Below, piece by piece: positions 26,524 to 36,648 of a DNA stretch of 64,000 nucleotides (position 1 is its first letter; every line of letters begins with the position of its first letter). The stretch is from Methylobacteriaceae bacterium. Its GTDB lineage: Bacteria; Pseudomonadota; Alphaproteobacteria; Rhizobiales; Beijerinckiaceae. Below the pieces are notes generated by a model. That model saw only the letters and a list, made by a program, of their open reading frames with translations. It made no database searches and had not been told where the DNA came from. Position numbers and translations under genes: made by a program. The stretch spans positions 1-64,000 of the forward strand of contig JACKJC010000005.1 in the NCBI GenBank assembly GCA_020638195.1, in the 5' to 3' direction.

Positions 26524-27552
26524 TCAAGCGCCCGCCAACGAAATCGTCATGCGGCCCTCGCCGTCGCTCGTCAGCAGGGCGACCGGGCAGGCTGCGCCGA
26601 GCGTGGGCGGCGTCGCGACAAAGTCCCGCGTGGTCAGCGACAGGCTCTCCAGCCGGCCCGGCGCGATCAGGCCGGCTGCGGCGAGATCGGCGGCGATGGC
26701 TTCGGGCGCGACGAGATGGCAGGGCCCCGCCTTGTCCAGCGTCTCGATGAAACTCTGCGCCTCGAACGGGCCGAACCAGGCAAGCGGCGCGCCGACGAGC
26801 AACGCGGCGACCGGCCCCGTGGCGAGGCCAGCGAGACTGGCGGGCGACAGTGTCGACAGGATCGGCCGTTCGCCGTTCAGATGGAGCCGCGAGGCGAATT
26901 CGAGCGCGACGGCGACAACTTCGGATTGCGACACGAAGACGACCCGTGGCGCCTTCTGCTCCGGCGCGAACACCAGGCCGATGCGCGCCGGCGCGCTCGT
27001 CTTGCCGGACAGCGCCTGCGCATCGACGGGGTCGCGCAATCCGCCGGGCGAAAAATCGACCGCGCCGTCGCTGGCGCCAGGCCCGAGAGAGCCCAGTAGC
27101 CGCACGCCGGGCGCGGTGGCGGCGATTTCGAGCATGGCCGTCTCGGCGTCGAATGCGCCGTAGCGCGTCGGCCCGATGACGGCGACCGCGCCGGTGGATT
27201 GCGCGAGGAAGGCAAGCGCGGCGGGCGTCAGATGCGCGGGCGCTATGACGGGTTCGAGGCCCGCGCCGATCGCGCCGAGGATCGCGACGGCGACACTGAT
27301 ACGCGCCGCGCCGACTATCAGCACGCGCTCGCCGGGCAACAGCCCACAGGCCCGCGCATGCGCGCTGAAGGCAAGCGCGAGCCGGTCGAATTCGCCGTAG
27401 GTCACGGGATCGACCGCCGCTCCAGGCCCGCCTTCCGAAATTGCGATCCGCTCCGATCGCAGACGCGCCGCGCCTCTGGCGACCGTGTCCAGCCCGAAGG
27501 CGGCCAGCGGATGATCGGCGGCGCGGGCCGCCGTGTCGGGCGCTGATGTCAT
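26524..27552 (-). CDS. Degenerate AMP-binding (acyl-CoA synthetase-like) protein
   Basis: This 342-residue protein resembles the N-terminal lobe of adenylate-forming ligases (VTYGEFDRLALAFSAHARAC, LLPGERVLIVGAA, ILGAIGAGLEPVIAPAHLT, then AALLVGAPLAWFGPF). The ATP P-loop motif (normally YTSGTTG-x-PK) is not there; the place reads LVFAPEQKAPRVVFVSQSEV. The C-terminal lobe with the catalytic lysine is also missing. It is probably a non-catalytic relative. The ATG at 27552 overlaps the stop of the upstream binding-protein gene by four bases, so the two are co-translated. A role tied to that exported protein is possible but unproven. Confidence 0.7.
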   Translation of the reverse strand: MTSAPDTAARAADHPLAAFGLDTVARGAARLRSERIAISEGGPGAAVDPVTYGEFDRLALAFSAHARACGLLPGERVLIVGAARISVAVAILGAIGAGLEPVIAPAHLTPAALAFLAQSTGAVAVIGPTRYGAFDAETAMLEIAATAPGVRLLGSLGPGASDGAVDFSPGGLRDPVDAQALSGKTSAPARIGLVFAPEQKAPRVVFVSQSEVVAVALEFASRLHLNGERPILSTLSPASLAGLATGPVAALLVGAPLAWFGPFEAQSFIETLDKAGPCHLVAPEAIAADLAAAGLIAPGRLESLSLTTRDFVATPPTLGAACPVALLTSDGEGRMTISLAGA

Positions 27553-29414
27553 GGCGTGGCGCTCCACCAGGTGTCGAGCGTGGCCGCGAACAGCGGCGCG
27601 GCCCAATGCGGCAGCTGTTCCGGTCGCGCGATCCTCGTCCAGTGCGCGTCCCATTGAAAGACCGTGTGGAACAGCGGCACGATGTAGAAGCCCGACAGCA
27701 GCACGCGGTCATAGGCGCGCACGGCGGTCACGAATTCCTCGCGCGTATGAGCGGCGAGCATGGCCGCGATCAGCGCGTCGATCGCGGGCGAGGAGGCGCC
27801 CGCGAGATTGAACGAAGCTTCCTGCGACGCGCTCGCCGATCCCCAGCGCATGCGCTGCTCGTTGCCGGGCGAGGCGGATGCGACCCACGTGCCGAGCATC
27901 ATGTCGAAATCGAAACGCTGCCGGCGGCGCTGATATTGCACCTCGTCGACCGTGCGCACGCGCGCGATGACGCCGATGCGTTTCAGCGACGACACATAGT
28001 TGAGCGCCAGCCGTTCCTGGTTGCGATCGACGACCATGATCTCGAACTCGAAAATGTCGTCTCCCTTCGAGAGCTCGCCATTCTTCAGCTTCCAGCCGGC
28101 TTGCGCCATCAGGTCGAGCGCGGTGCGCGCCTGCTTGCGGTCGCGCCCCGATCCGTCCGCGACATAGGGGCGCCAGCGCCCCTCCAGAATGTCGGCGCGC
28201 ACCGCGCCCGCATAGGGCGCGAGCAGGGCGCGCTCTTCCGGACTCGCCGGTTTTCCGCTCGATGAGAGGTCGGAATTGTCGAAGAAGGAAATCGTGCGTG
28301 TATAGAGATCGTCGAACAGATTGTGGTTGATCCATTCGAAGTCGAACATGATCGCCAGCGCCTCGCGCACGCGCACGTCCTTGAACAGCGGCCGCCGGGT
28401 ATTGAAAGCGAAGCCTTCCATACCGCGCGGCGTGCCGACGCGCAGCTCTTCTTTCTTCACGCGGCCGTCGCGCGCGGCCGGAAAATCGTAACCGGTCTTC
28501 CAGCGAGTCGGATTGCCCTCGTAGCGATAGTCGATGAGCCCGGCCTTGAAACTCTCGAACATGGAATTGGCGTCGCGGTAATAGCTGATGACGATCTCGT
28601 CGAAATTGTAGAGCCCGCGCGAAACGGGAAGGTCGCGGCCCCAGTAGTCGGGGTTGCGCTTCAGGACGAGCTCCTCGCCGGGCTTGATCGACGCGATGGC
28701 ATAAGGCCCGGAGGCGACGGGAATCTCGATCGAGGAATCGGAGAAGCGTTCGAGGTCGGTCCTGTGTTTCGGCAGCACCGGCATGAGGGCGAGCGTCAGC
28801 GGCAATTCGCGATCGTTGGCGCCGGTCAGATCGTAGCGCACGGTCCAGTCGTCGACCGCGACAATCGACCGCACGAGGCCGTAGGCAATGCGCTGCTGCG
28901 GCCGTCCACGCGTCTTCAGGAGATCGAAGGTGAAGAGAATGTCGGCCGCCGTGATCGGCGTTCCGTCAGAGAATTTGGCGCGCTTGTCGAGGCGAAAGAC
29001 GACATGGCTGCGCTCGTCGTTCGTCTCGATCGACTGCGCGATCAGGCCGTAGAGCGTGAATGGCTCGTCGAGCGAGCGGGTCATCAGTGTCTGGAAGACA
29101 TTGCCGGACAGGCCCTGCGCCGCCGATCCCGCGCGCAGGTTGAAGGGATTGAGCCCGTCGAACGTGCCCTGGAAGGCGATCGACAGCCGACCGCCCTTGG
29201 GCGCGTCGGGCCTGGCGTAGGGTAGATGCGCGAAATCGGGCGGCAGCGCGGGCGCGCCGTGCATGGCGATGCCGTGCGACACGATGCCCTGCGAAGCCGC
29301 GCCCTGCGCCTGTCCGCGCGCAGCCCGCGACGCCAGCACGGGCGCGGCCGCGAGTGCGCCTATCGCGGCGCGCCGCGTCAGGCTCCAGCCGGGCCGAATC
29401 GTCTGAGTCGTCAT
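27549..29414 (-). CDS. Family-5 extracellular solute-binding protein (YejA-like)
   Basis: The 621-residue binding protein has a Tat signal (SLTRRAAIGALAAAPVLAS). The SBP_bac_5 pattern follows: APKGGRLSIAFQGTFDGLNP, FTLYGLIAQSIE, FRLDKRAKFSDGTPITAADI, and RVREALAIMFDFEW in the second lobe. Length and the start HGAPALPPDFAHLPYA fit the YejA/microcin-C type of peptide receptor. No permease or ATPase genes of the Yej type are adjacent; the next gene downstream is the AMP-ligase-like protein, coupled by overlap. Peptide uptake is the expected role. Confidence 0.9.
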   Translation of the reverse strand: MTTQTIRPGWSLTRRAAIGALAAAPVLASRAARGQAQGAASQGIVSHGIAMHGAPALPPDFAHLPYARPDAPKGGRLSIAFQGTFDGLNPFNLRAGSAAQGLSGNVFQTLMTRSLDEPFTLYGLIAQSIETNDERSHVVFRLDKRAKFSDGTPITAADILFTFDLLKTRGRPQQRIAYGLVRSIVAVDDWTVRYDLTGANDRELPLTLALMPVLPKHRTDLERFSDSSIEIPVASGPYAIASIKPGEELVLKRNPDYWGRDLPVSRGLYNFDEIVISYYRDANSMFESFKAGLIDYRYEGNPTRWKTGYDFPAARDGRVKKEELRVGTPRGMEGFAFNTRRPLFKDVRVREALAIMFDFEWINHNLFDDLYTRTISFFDNSDLSSSGKPASPEERALLAPYAGAVRADILEGRWRPYVADGSGRDRKQARTALDLMAQAGWKLKNGELSKGDDIFEFEIMVVDRNQERLALNYVSSLKRIGVIARVRTVDEVQYQRRRQRFDFDMMLGTWVASASPGNEQRMRWGSASASQEASFNLAGASSPAIDALIAAMLAAHTREEFVTAVRAYDRVLLSGFYIVPLFHTVFQWDAHWTRIARPEQLPHWAAPLFAATLDTWWSATP

Positions 29415-29660
29415 TCCGCCAGTCTAGGCGAGGCTTGCGGCGGCGTCAGGGCGCGCTCTTGCTCAAGAATAGGCGCTGGCCTTGCAGCTGCAAAGCGAGT
29501 AAGAGGTCGCCGTCACTATGTCGCCGCAATAGAGGGTGATGAGCGCGGGGGCGCTTCGAAGCGGGGAAAGCGGGCCGCGCCCGCGTCTGACCGGGGCTCC
29601 TCGCGCTCGACGTCTCGAGAGCGCCGTCGCCCGAACGGAATTCACTGAAAGGGAAGTTTC

Positions 29661-30404
29661 ATGCCGTCCAAAACGAAGCTGTTCGGCGCGGCCGTCGTCG
29701 CCGGGGCTATCGCCCTCGCCGGAAGCGCGTTCGCGCAGGCCAAGAAGCCCGCGCACAAGCCCGCGGCGCCCGCGCAGGCGCAGCCTGCGGCGCCCGCCGG
29801 CCAGCCCCAGAAGGGTCCGATGGTCGTCGACCTCAAGTCGGCCCAGGCCGAGTGGACCAAGGTTTGCGGCAAGGACCAGTCCGCCAACAAGGAAGTCTGC
29901 TACACCACCCGCGACTTCGGCACCCAGGCCGACCAGCCGCCGGTGCTCGCCGTCGCCGTCTATGACGTCAAGGGCGAAGAAACGAAGATTGTCCGCTTCC
30001 TCATGCCGATCGGCCTGATGCTGCGTCCGGGCTTCCGGTTCACCGTCGACAAGGGCGCGACCATCGAGGGTTCGTTCGAAATCTGCTTCCCCAACGGCTG
30101 CTTCGCCGAGGCCAAGGTCAAGCAGAACACCGTCGACTCGATGAAGAAGGGCACGGCCCTGCACGTTCAGGTGCGCAACGGCGTCGGCGCCGAAGTCGCC
30201 TTCAACGTGCCGCTCGACGGCTTCGGCAAGGCCTACGACGGCCCAGCGATCGACCCGAAGGTGCTCGAGGAGCAGCAGAAGAAGCTGCAGGAGCAGCTGC
30301 AGAAGAAGGCCGAGGAAGAGCGCAAGAAGCTCGAGGCCCAGAAGGGCGCGGCCGCTCCGGGCGGCGCGGCGCCGGCCCCGGCTCCGGCGGCGCCGAAGCA
30401 GTAA
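29661..30404 (+). CDS. ialB: Invasion-associated locus B (IalB) family exported protein
   Basis: The protein has 247 residues. A signal peptide ends near GSAFAQ, followed by an Ala/Pro/Gln-rich linker. The IalB domain has VCGKDQSANKEVCYTTRDF, LPIGLMLRPGFRF-like text (LMPIGLMLRPG) and FEICFPNGCFAEAKV with paired cysteines. A Lys/Glu/Gln coiled-coil (about residues 205-225) and an Ala/Pro tail end the protein. IalB is an outer-membrane-linked protein first known from Bartonella; homologues are general in Rhizobiales. AAGGGAAG precedes the ATG. A strong terminator follows. Confidence 0.9.
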   Translation: MPSKTKLFGAAVVAGAIALAGSAFAQAKKPAHKPAAPAQAQPAAPAGQPQKGPMVVDLKSAQAEWTKVCGKDQSANKEVCYTTRDFGTQADQPPVLAVAVYDVKGEETKIVRFLMPIGLMLRPGFRFTVDKGATIEGSFEICFPNGCFAEAKVKQNTVDSMKKGTALHVQVRNGVGAEVAFNVPLDGFGKAYDGPAIDPKVLEEQQKKLQEQLQKKAEEERKKLEAQKGAAAPGGAAPAPAPAAPKQ

Positions 30405-30427
30405 GCATCGGCTTCAGACAAGGAAAA

Positions 30428-30457
30428 GGCGCGGGCGGTTCCCGCGCCTTTTTCTTT
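30428..30457 (+). terminator. Intrinsic terminator of ialB
   Basis: Stem GGCGCGGG (30428-30435), loop CGGTT, stem CCCGCGCC (30441-30448), followed by TTTTTCTTTT. It starts 24 bases after the ialB stop. Confidence 0.9.
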
Positions 30458-30685
30458 TGCGCCTCGGAAGAAGAACTGGCGCGAAATCCAGGTCTTGCTT
30501 TGGAACCAGCGGTCGCCACGCTTCTGGAAGATCTTGACCCAGAAATCCTTGTCCGTCCGCTGCTCGATCGGCGTGGTGAACGATTTCAGATCTTCATCGG
30601 ACAGGGTGCGGCATTCGGGCCGCAACGCGAGGACCGGCGCGCCGATCGGCAGAAGGCCGAACGCTGCGGCAATGATCGCTTTTAC
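30458..30685 (-). pseudogene. Possible remnant of a small exported protein
   Basis: On the minus strand an open frame begins right after an in-frame TGA. It reads VKAIIAAAFGLLPIGAPVLA, which looks like a signal peptide, then CRTLSDEDLKSF, DKDFWVKIFQKRGDRWFQ and WISRQFFF. The first codon is GTA rather than GTG, so the original start seems lost; only a TTG at 30625 is left. The frame has no stop before the ialB terminator and runs antisense into ialB. This suggests a decayed gene, or a sequencing error at the start. No family is recognised. Confidence 0.35.
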
Positions 30686-30688
30686 CGA

Positions 30689-31027
30689 TCAGTGTTGACG
30701 ACCGGGCTTCAGCCGATAATCGCCGGCGTCCGTGCGCGTGAAGATCTCGTCGACCTGCGGATGGCGCACCGGCTCGCCGGAATTGTCGGGCAGCAGGTTC
30801 TGCTCGGAGACATAGGCGACGTATTCCGTCTCCGCGTTCTCCGCGAACAGATGATAGAAGGGCTGGTCCTTGCGTGGCCGGACCTCCTCGGGGATCGCGA
30901 GCCACCATTCCTCGGTGTTTCCGAAGACAGGGTCGACGTCGTAGATGACGCCGCGAAACGGATACCGGCGATGCTTGACCACCTGGCCGATCCCGAATTT
31001 CGCCATTCTCTCCCGGTCGTCGCCCAT
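30689..31027 (-). CDS. hspQ: Heat shock protein HspQ (YccV, hemimethylated-DNA-binding domain)
   Basis: The 112-residue protein has the YccV domain: FGIGQVVKHRRYPFRGVIYD, DQPFYHLFAENAETEYVAYV and SEQNLLPDNSGEPVRHP. In E. coli HspQ is a cytoplasmic Lon adaptor/enhancer that binds DnaA and hemimethylated DNA. The start at 31027 gives seven extra residues before MAKF; a shorter start at 31006 is possible. It ends close to the possible remnant upstream of the ialB terminator. Lon itself is encoded at the right of this window. Confidence 0.92.
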   Translation of the reverse strand: MGDDRERMAKFGIGQVVKHRRYPFRGVIYDVDPVFGNTEEWWLAIPEEVRPRKDQPFYHLFAENAETEYVAYVSEQNLLPDNSGEPVRHPQVDEIFTRTDAGDYRLKPGRQH

Positions 31028-31121
31028 GAACGCAGGCCCTTGCCTCTCCGTGCCTTTGGCCGTCTGAGCTAGTGCTCGTCCATAGCCGTGTCAAATCTGA
31101 GGCGTAACGTGCCGGGCCAGC

Positions 31122-31142
31122 GAGCCTGAAGGCTCACGGTCC
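31122..31142. repeat. Dispersed palindromic repeat, copy 1
   Basis: The core GAGCCTGAAGGCTC, a five-base-arm palindrome with loop TGAA, is followed by ACGGTCC. Near-identical copies lie at 42069-42089 and 48190-48210. Here it sits between the malyl-CoA-lyase-like gene end and hspQ. Confidence 0.8.
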
Positions 31143-31148
31143 CGGTTT

Positions 31149-32189
31149 TCAGAACCCGTACAGCGCCTTGTATTCGGCATCCTTGGCCGCGACCTGCTTC
31201 GCCAGATCCACGATCACCTTCGCCTGCTTCCAGGTCGCGTCGTCCTGCATCTTGCCGTCGATCATCACCACGCCCGAACCGTCTGGCATGGCCTCCAGAA
31301 TGCGCTTGGCGAAAGCGACTTCCTTGGCGTCCGGCGAGAAGACCCGCTTGGCGATCGCCACCTGCGAGGGGTGCAGAGACCAGGCGCCGGCGCAGCCCAT
31401 GAGGAAGGCGTTGCGGAACTGCACCTCGCAGGCCGCCTCGTCGGCGATGTCGCCGAACGGGCCGTAGAAGCTCTTGATGCCCGCCGACTGGCAGGCGTCG
31501 ACCATCTTGGCGATCGTATAGTGCCAGAGATCCTGCTGGACGCTGACGCGCGCCTGCCCTTCCGCCGGATCGGAAATCACCTTGTATTCCGGGTGCCCGC
31601 CGCCGACGCGCGTCGTCTTCATCGCGCGCGAGGCCGCGAGATCGGCGGGGCCGAGGCTCATGCCGTGCATGCGCGGCGAAGCGAGCGCGATCTGCTCGAC
31701 GTTCTTCACGCCTTCCGCCGTTTCGAGAATGGCGTGGATCATGATCGGCTTCTTGACGCCGTGGCGGGCTTCCAGCTGCGCCAGCAACTGGTCGAGATAG
31801 TGGATGTCCCAGGGCCCCTCGACCTTCGGCAGCATGATGACGTCGAGCTTGTCGCCAATGGCCGCAACGATCTCGGAAATATCGTCGAGCGCCCAGGGCG
31901 AGTTCAGGCAATTCACGCGGGTCCACAGGCCGGTGTCGCCGAAGTCGAATTTCTGGCCCATCTCGATGAAGCCCTTGCGCGCCGCTTCCTTGGCGTCGGC
32001 GGGAATGGCGTCCTCGAGATTGCCCAAAATCACGTCGACCGTCTTGGCCATGTCGCCGGCCTTGGCGCGGACTTTCTCCAGATGCGCCGGCACGAAATGG
32101 ATCATGCGCTCGACCCGCACGGGCAGGTCGCGATAGGGAGCAGGCGCCCCGATGGCGAGCGGCTCGTAGAATTTGCGCGGGGTTTTCAT
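31149..32189 (-). CDS. HpcH/HpaI aldolase-citrate lyase family protein, malyl-CoA lyase-like
   Basis: The 346-residue TIM-barrel enzyme has the CitE/Mcl pattern: VERMIHFVPAHLEKV, VILGNLEDAIPADAKEAAR (acidic metal ligand), LWTRVNCLNSPW (CoA/substrate Arg), MLPKVEGPWDI, ILETAEGVKN (metal Glu) and MHGMSLGPADLAAS. The family includes malyl-CoA, methylmalyl-CoA and citramalyl-CoA lyases, which split or join acetyl- or propionyl-CoA and glyoxylate or pyruvate. Such enzymes serve the serine cycle and the ethylmalonyl-CoA pathway in methylotrophs. The gene follows the hydratase at 67 bases, so it may belong to the same operon. Confidence 0.85.
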   Translation of the reverse strand: MKTPRKFYEPLAIGAPAPYRDLPVRVERMIHFVPAHLEKVRAKAGDMAKTVDVILGNLEDAIPADAKEAARKGFIEMGQKFDFGDTGLWTRVNCLNSPWALDDISEIVAAIGDKLDVIMLPKVEGPWDIHYLDQLLAQLEARHGVKKPIMIHAILETAEGVKNVEQIALASPRMHGMSLGPADLAASRAMKTTRVGGGHPEYKVISDPAEGQARVSVQQDLWHYTIAKMVDACQSAGIKSFYGPFGDIADEAACEVQFRNAFLMGCAGAWSLHPSQVAIAKRVFSPDAKEVAFAKRILEAMPDGSGVVMIDGKMQDDATWKQAKVIVDLAKQVAAKDAEYKALYGF

Positions 32190-32256
32190 CTGCGGCTCCG
32201 ATCCATGTTGCGCCGCGAAATTAGCCGAAATCGACGGCAAGGCAACAGTCTGGCGC

Positions 32257-33044
32257 TCAATGCGGAAAACGGACCGTGACTACCCCGATCTCGCCGAGAT
32301 CGCCGGTCACGACGTCGCCGGGTTCGATTTCGAGCGGCACGACGCAGGTGCCCGTCGTCACCGTCTGCCCGGCCGCCAGCGTCACCCCGATGCCCGAAAG
32401 TTCGTTGGCGATCCAGGCGAGCGCGACGCGTGGATCGCCGAGGCAGTTCGAGCCGACGCCGTCGCGCTCGTAGCGACCCTCCACGATGCCGCGCACCTTG
32501 TGGGCGGCGAGATCGATCGAGCGCCAGTCTGCGGTCGTCGCATGGCCACACACGAACCAGTGCGCGCAGGCGTTGTCGGCGATGAGCTGCGGCCCGCCGG
32601 CCGTGACGAAATCCGTGTAGCGGGAATCCGGGATTTCGATGCCGACATGCAGCGAGCCGACGGCGGCGAGCGTTTCCTCGACCGAATAGGCCTTGTCGCG
32701 CGGCGGCAGGTCGCGCGCAAAACGAAAGGCGAATTCGACCTCCGCCACCTTCATGCGATTGGCGCTCTCAGGCACGGTGGCGCCGGGCTGAAGCACACGC
32801 TCGGAAAAGATGCGGCCGGCGAGCGGACCGTCGACGCCGATGTGCTTCTGGCCCGCGATGCTGGTCGCCGCGATCTTCCAGCCCCACAGCGGCGCGGCGA
32901 AACGCTTTTCCAGCAGCGCCTGCACCGCATAGCCTTCCGCGCGCGACTGCGGGCGGATGGAATAGGGCAGGTCCTCGATGACCTCGCCCTTCATCCAGGC
33001 TTCGTAAAGCAGGTCAGACGCTTGGCTAAGTGCGGCGTCGTCCA

Positions 33045-33045
<1 letters not shown>
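32257..33045 (-). CDS. 2-keto-4-pentenoate hydratase/fumarylacetoacetate hydrolase family
   Basis: This 262-residue enzyme has the MhpD/HpaH-like pattern: GYAVQALLEKRF, GWKIAATSIAGQKHIGVDGP (Lys and loop), KVAEVEFAFRFARDLP (metal Glu pair) and LHVGIEIPDSRY (metal Glu). It also has LAWIANELSGIGVTLAAG and VVTGDLGEIGVVTVRF. These enzymes hydrate 2-hydroxy-dienoates in meta-cleavage pathways. The ATG at 33045 overlaps the monooxygenase stop by one base, so both are co-translated. Combined with a Baeyer-Villiger enzyme this suggests a ring-ketone or related degradation route. Confidence 0.88.
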
Positions 33046-34853
<1,808 letters not shown>

Positions 34854-34876
34854 TGGCGTTTCCGTCTGAATTATTG

Positions 34877-34900
34877 TTGTCGGATGGTCCGGTCGGACAA
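34877..34900. promoter_or_regulatory. Candidate operator between BVMO operon and MetE-like gene
   Basis: An inverted repeat has arms TTGTCGGA (34877-34884) and TCGGACAA (34893-34900), seven of eight positions paired, with eight bases between. It lies 24 bases before the BVMO start and 50 bases before the MetE-like start, in the short shared intergenic gap. It looks like a site for a dimeric regulator. No regulator gene is adjacent. Confidence 0.5.
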
Positions 34901-34950
34901 TCTAACCCCATCCCTTCGAGAGGGGGAAGGCCGGCGCAGGGGAGGGCGGC

Positions 34951-36099
34951 ATGAGCAAGGCGCAGGGGTTTGCGCGGGATACGCGCGTCGATCACGTCGG
35001 CAGCCTGCTGCGGCCGGAGGAACTGAAGGCCGCCTTCCTGCGTCGCGCGCGCGGCCAGATCGACGATTCCGCGCTCGTCGCCGCGCAGGACGAGGCGATT
35101 CGCGCCATCGTCGCCGAGCAGGAAGCGCATGGCCTGCCCATCGTCACCGACGGCGAATATCGCCGCCTCAACTGGCAAGTGAGTTTTTCGCGCGTCTCGG
35201 GCTGGGACCTGTGGGAGGGGGCATGGCGCAATTTCCTGCAGTTTCCCGACAATGTCGGCGCGGGCGAAAAGCCGCTGCACAAGGGCGCCGACGCCGTCGA
35301 ATCCTTCAAGGTTCCGGCCATGGGCAAGATTGCGCTCGAGGAGAGCTTCCCGAAGCGTGAATATGATTTCCTGCGCGGCGTTGCGAAGGCGCCGGCGAAG
35401 ATCACGCTCATGGGCCCCGACCGCGTGCGCCAGATGTGCGACATCGGCAAGTCGGCGCCGCATTATGCGGACAGCGAGTCCTTCCTCGCCGACGTGGTCG
35501 CCATCCAGCGGCGCATGGTCGAGCAGCTCGTCAAGGCCGGCTGCGACTACGTGCAGATCGACGAACCGAGCTTCACCGGCTACGTCGATCCAGCCACGCT
35601 GCAGCGCATGGAGGCGCGCGGCGAGGACCCGCTGAAGAGCCTGAAAGCCGCGATTGATGCGGACAATGCCGTGATCTCGGACCTGCAGGGGAGGGCCGTA
35701 TTCGGTCTGCACATCTGCCGCGGCAATCGCGCGAGCATGTGGCACCGCGAAGGCCATTACGACGCCATCGCGGAAGCCGTCTTCGGCGGCTTGAATTACG
35801 ACCGGCTGCTGCTCGAATACGATACGGCACGCGCCGGCTCTTTCGATCCCCTCCGCTTCGTGCGCGAGGGGACGATCGTCGTGCTCGGCCTCGTCACCAC
35901 CAAGAGCGGCGAGATGGAGACGGTCGACGGCCTGCGTCGCCGCATCGACGAGGCCGCGCGTTTCTGTCCTCTCGATCAGCTCGCCCTGTCGCCGCAATGC
36001 GGCTTTGCTTCGGGCATCGGCGGCAATGCGCTGAGCATGGATGCGCAATGGCGCAAGATCGACTTGATGATGGAGACGGCGCGCAAGGTGTGGGGCTAG
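34951..36099 (+). CDS. MetE-like (cobalamin-independent methionine synthase family) protein
   Basis: The 382-residue protein corresponds to the C-terminal catalytic half of MetE, as in YxjG/YxjH-type proteins. It reads VDHVGSLLRPEELKAAF, LPIVTDGEYRRLNWQVSF, YVQIDEPSFTGY, the zinc ligands in GLHICRGN (His, Cys), LLLEYDTARAGSF and LSPQCGFAS (third zinc Cys). The family includes methionine synthases and also thiol-alkylating relatives such as epoxyalkane:CoM transferase. The true substrate is not clear. It is divergent from the monooxygenase operon and shares its promoter region, so a linked function is possible. Confidence 0.85.
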   Translation: MSKAQGFARDTRVDHVGSLLRPEELKAAFLRRARGQIDDSALVAAQDEAIRAIVAEQEAHGLPIVTDGEYRRLNWQVSFSRVSGWDLWEGAWRNFLQFPDNVGAGEKPLHKGADAVESFKVPAMGKIALEESFPKREYDFLRGVAKAPAKITLMGPDRVRQMCDIGKSAPHYADSESFLADVVAIQRRMVEQLVKAGCDYVQIDEPSFTGYVDPATLQRMEARGEDPLKSLKAAIDADNAVISDLQGRAVFGLHICRGNRASMWHREGHYDAIAEAVFGGLNYDRLLLEYDTARAGSFDPLRFVREGTIVVLGLVTTKSGEMETVDGLRRRIDEAARFCPLDQLALSPQCGFASGIGGNALSMDAQWRKIDLMMETARKVWG

Positions 36100-36117
36100 C
36101 GCCGCCGAAAACGAAAC

Positions 36118-36155
36118 GGGTCCCGGCGCCTGGGGCGTCGCGGGACCCTCTGTTT
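36118..36155 (+). terminator. Possible terminator after the MetE-like gene
   Basis: Arms GGGTCCCG (36118-36125) and CGGGACCC (36141-36148) enclose a 15-base loop that can pair further. Only TCTGTTT follows, so the T-run is weak. Confidence 0.5.
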
Positions 36156-36648
36156 CGCCATGTTGCGAAATTGTCTGGATTGACCAGTCAAGATTCGAGA
36201 CAGCCTTCACATGGCCGTTGCGACGCCATCCCGCTATGTCGAAGTCATGTTGTGCAATGTGCAGGGGCCGATATCCATTCCCGCACACACCACTTGCGAC
36301 TCCCATTGCCAAGGAGTCACGTATCCTTGTCCGGTGGAGTCATCTCCTGCTTTCGCTGTTGAACGAGAACTTGTCGTTCCCACTCTCCTGCACGGCCAAG
36401 CTCTCTCGAAAGCCCGCCGATACCGCCGCTTCCCGAGGCCTGCGCACTCGCGAAATCAACGATTGCATTGGGATGATGGTCCGCCTCGACTTCATTTCTG
36501 TCAAGCGGAAACAGATTGCGTCGCTTCAAAGTCGACGCGCCGTGTCGATAGAGTTACAGAGACATTAATTGACCGGCGGCGCGCGACCGCCGACGGTATG
36601 GCGGATCGGCGCGACGTCGAATGAAACGTCGCCTCGCGAGAGATGCGC
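36156..36648. other. Intergenic region without a supported gene
   Basis: About 490 bases lie between the MetE-like gene and nnr. A perfect small palindrome TTGAC-CA-GTCAA lies at 36180-36191 and could be a regulator site. Short open frames exist on both strands (for example 36211-36624 plus and 36317-36529 minus). They have no ribosome sites, no family resemblance and no codon bias I trust. The base composition is lower in GC than its neighbours, which fits a former gene or a foreign insert, but nothing identifiable is left. Confidence 0.5.

Noticed and set aside
36211..36624. Possible small genes in the gap before nnr
   Set aside because: No ribosome site, no recognisable motif, and overlapping alternatives on both strands look equally good.
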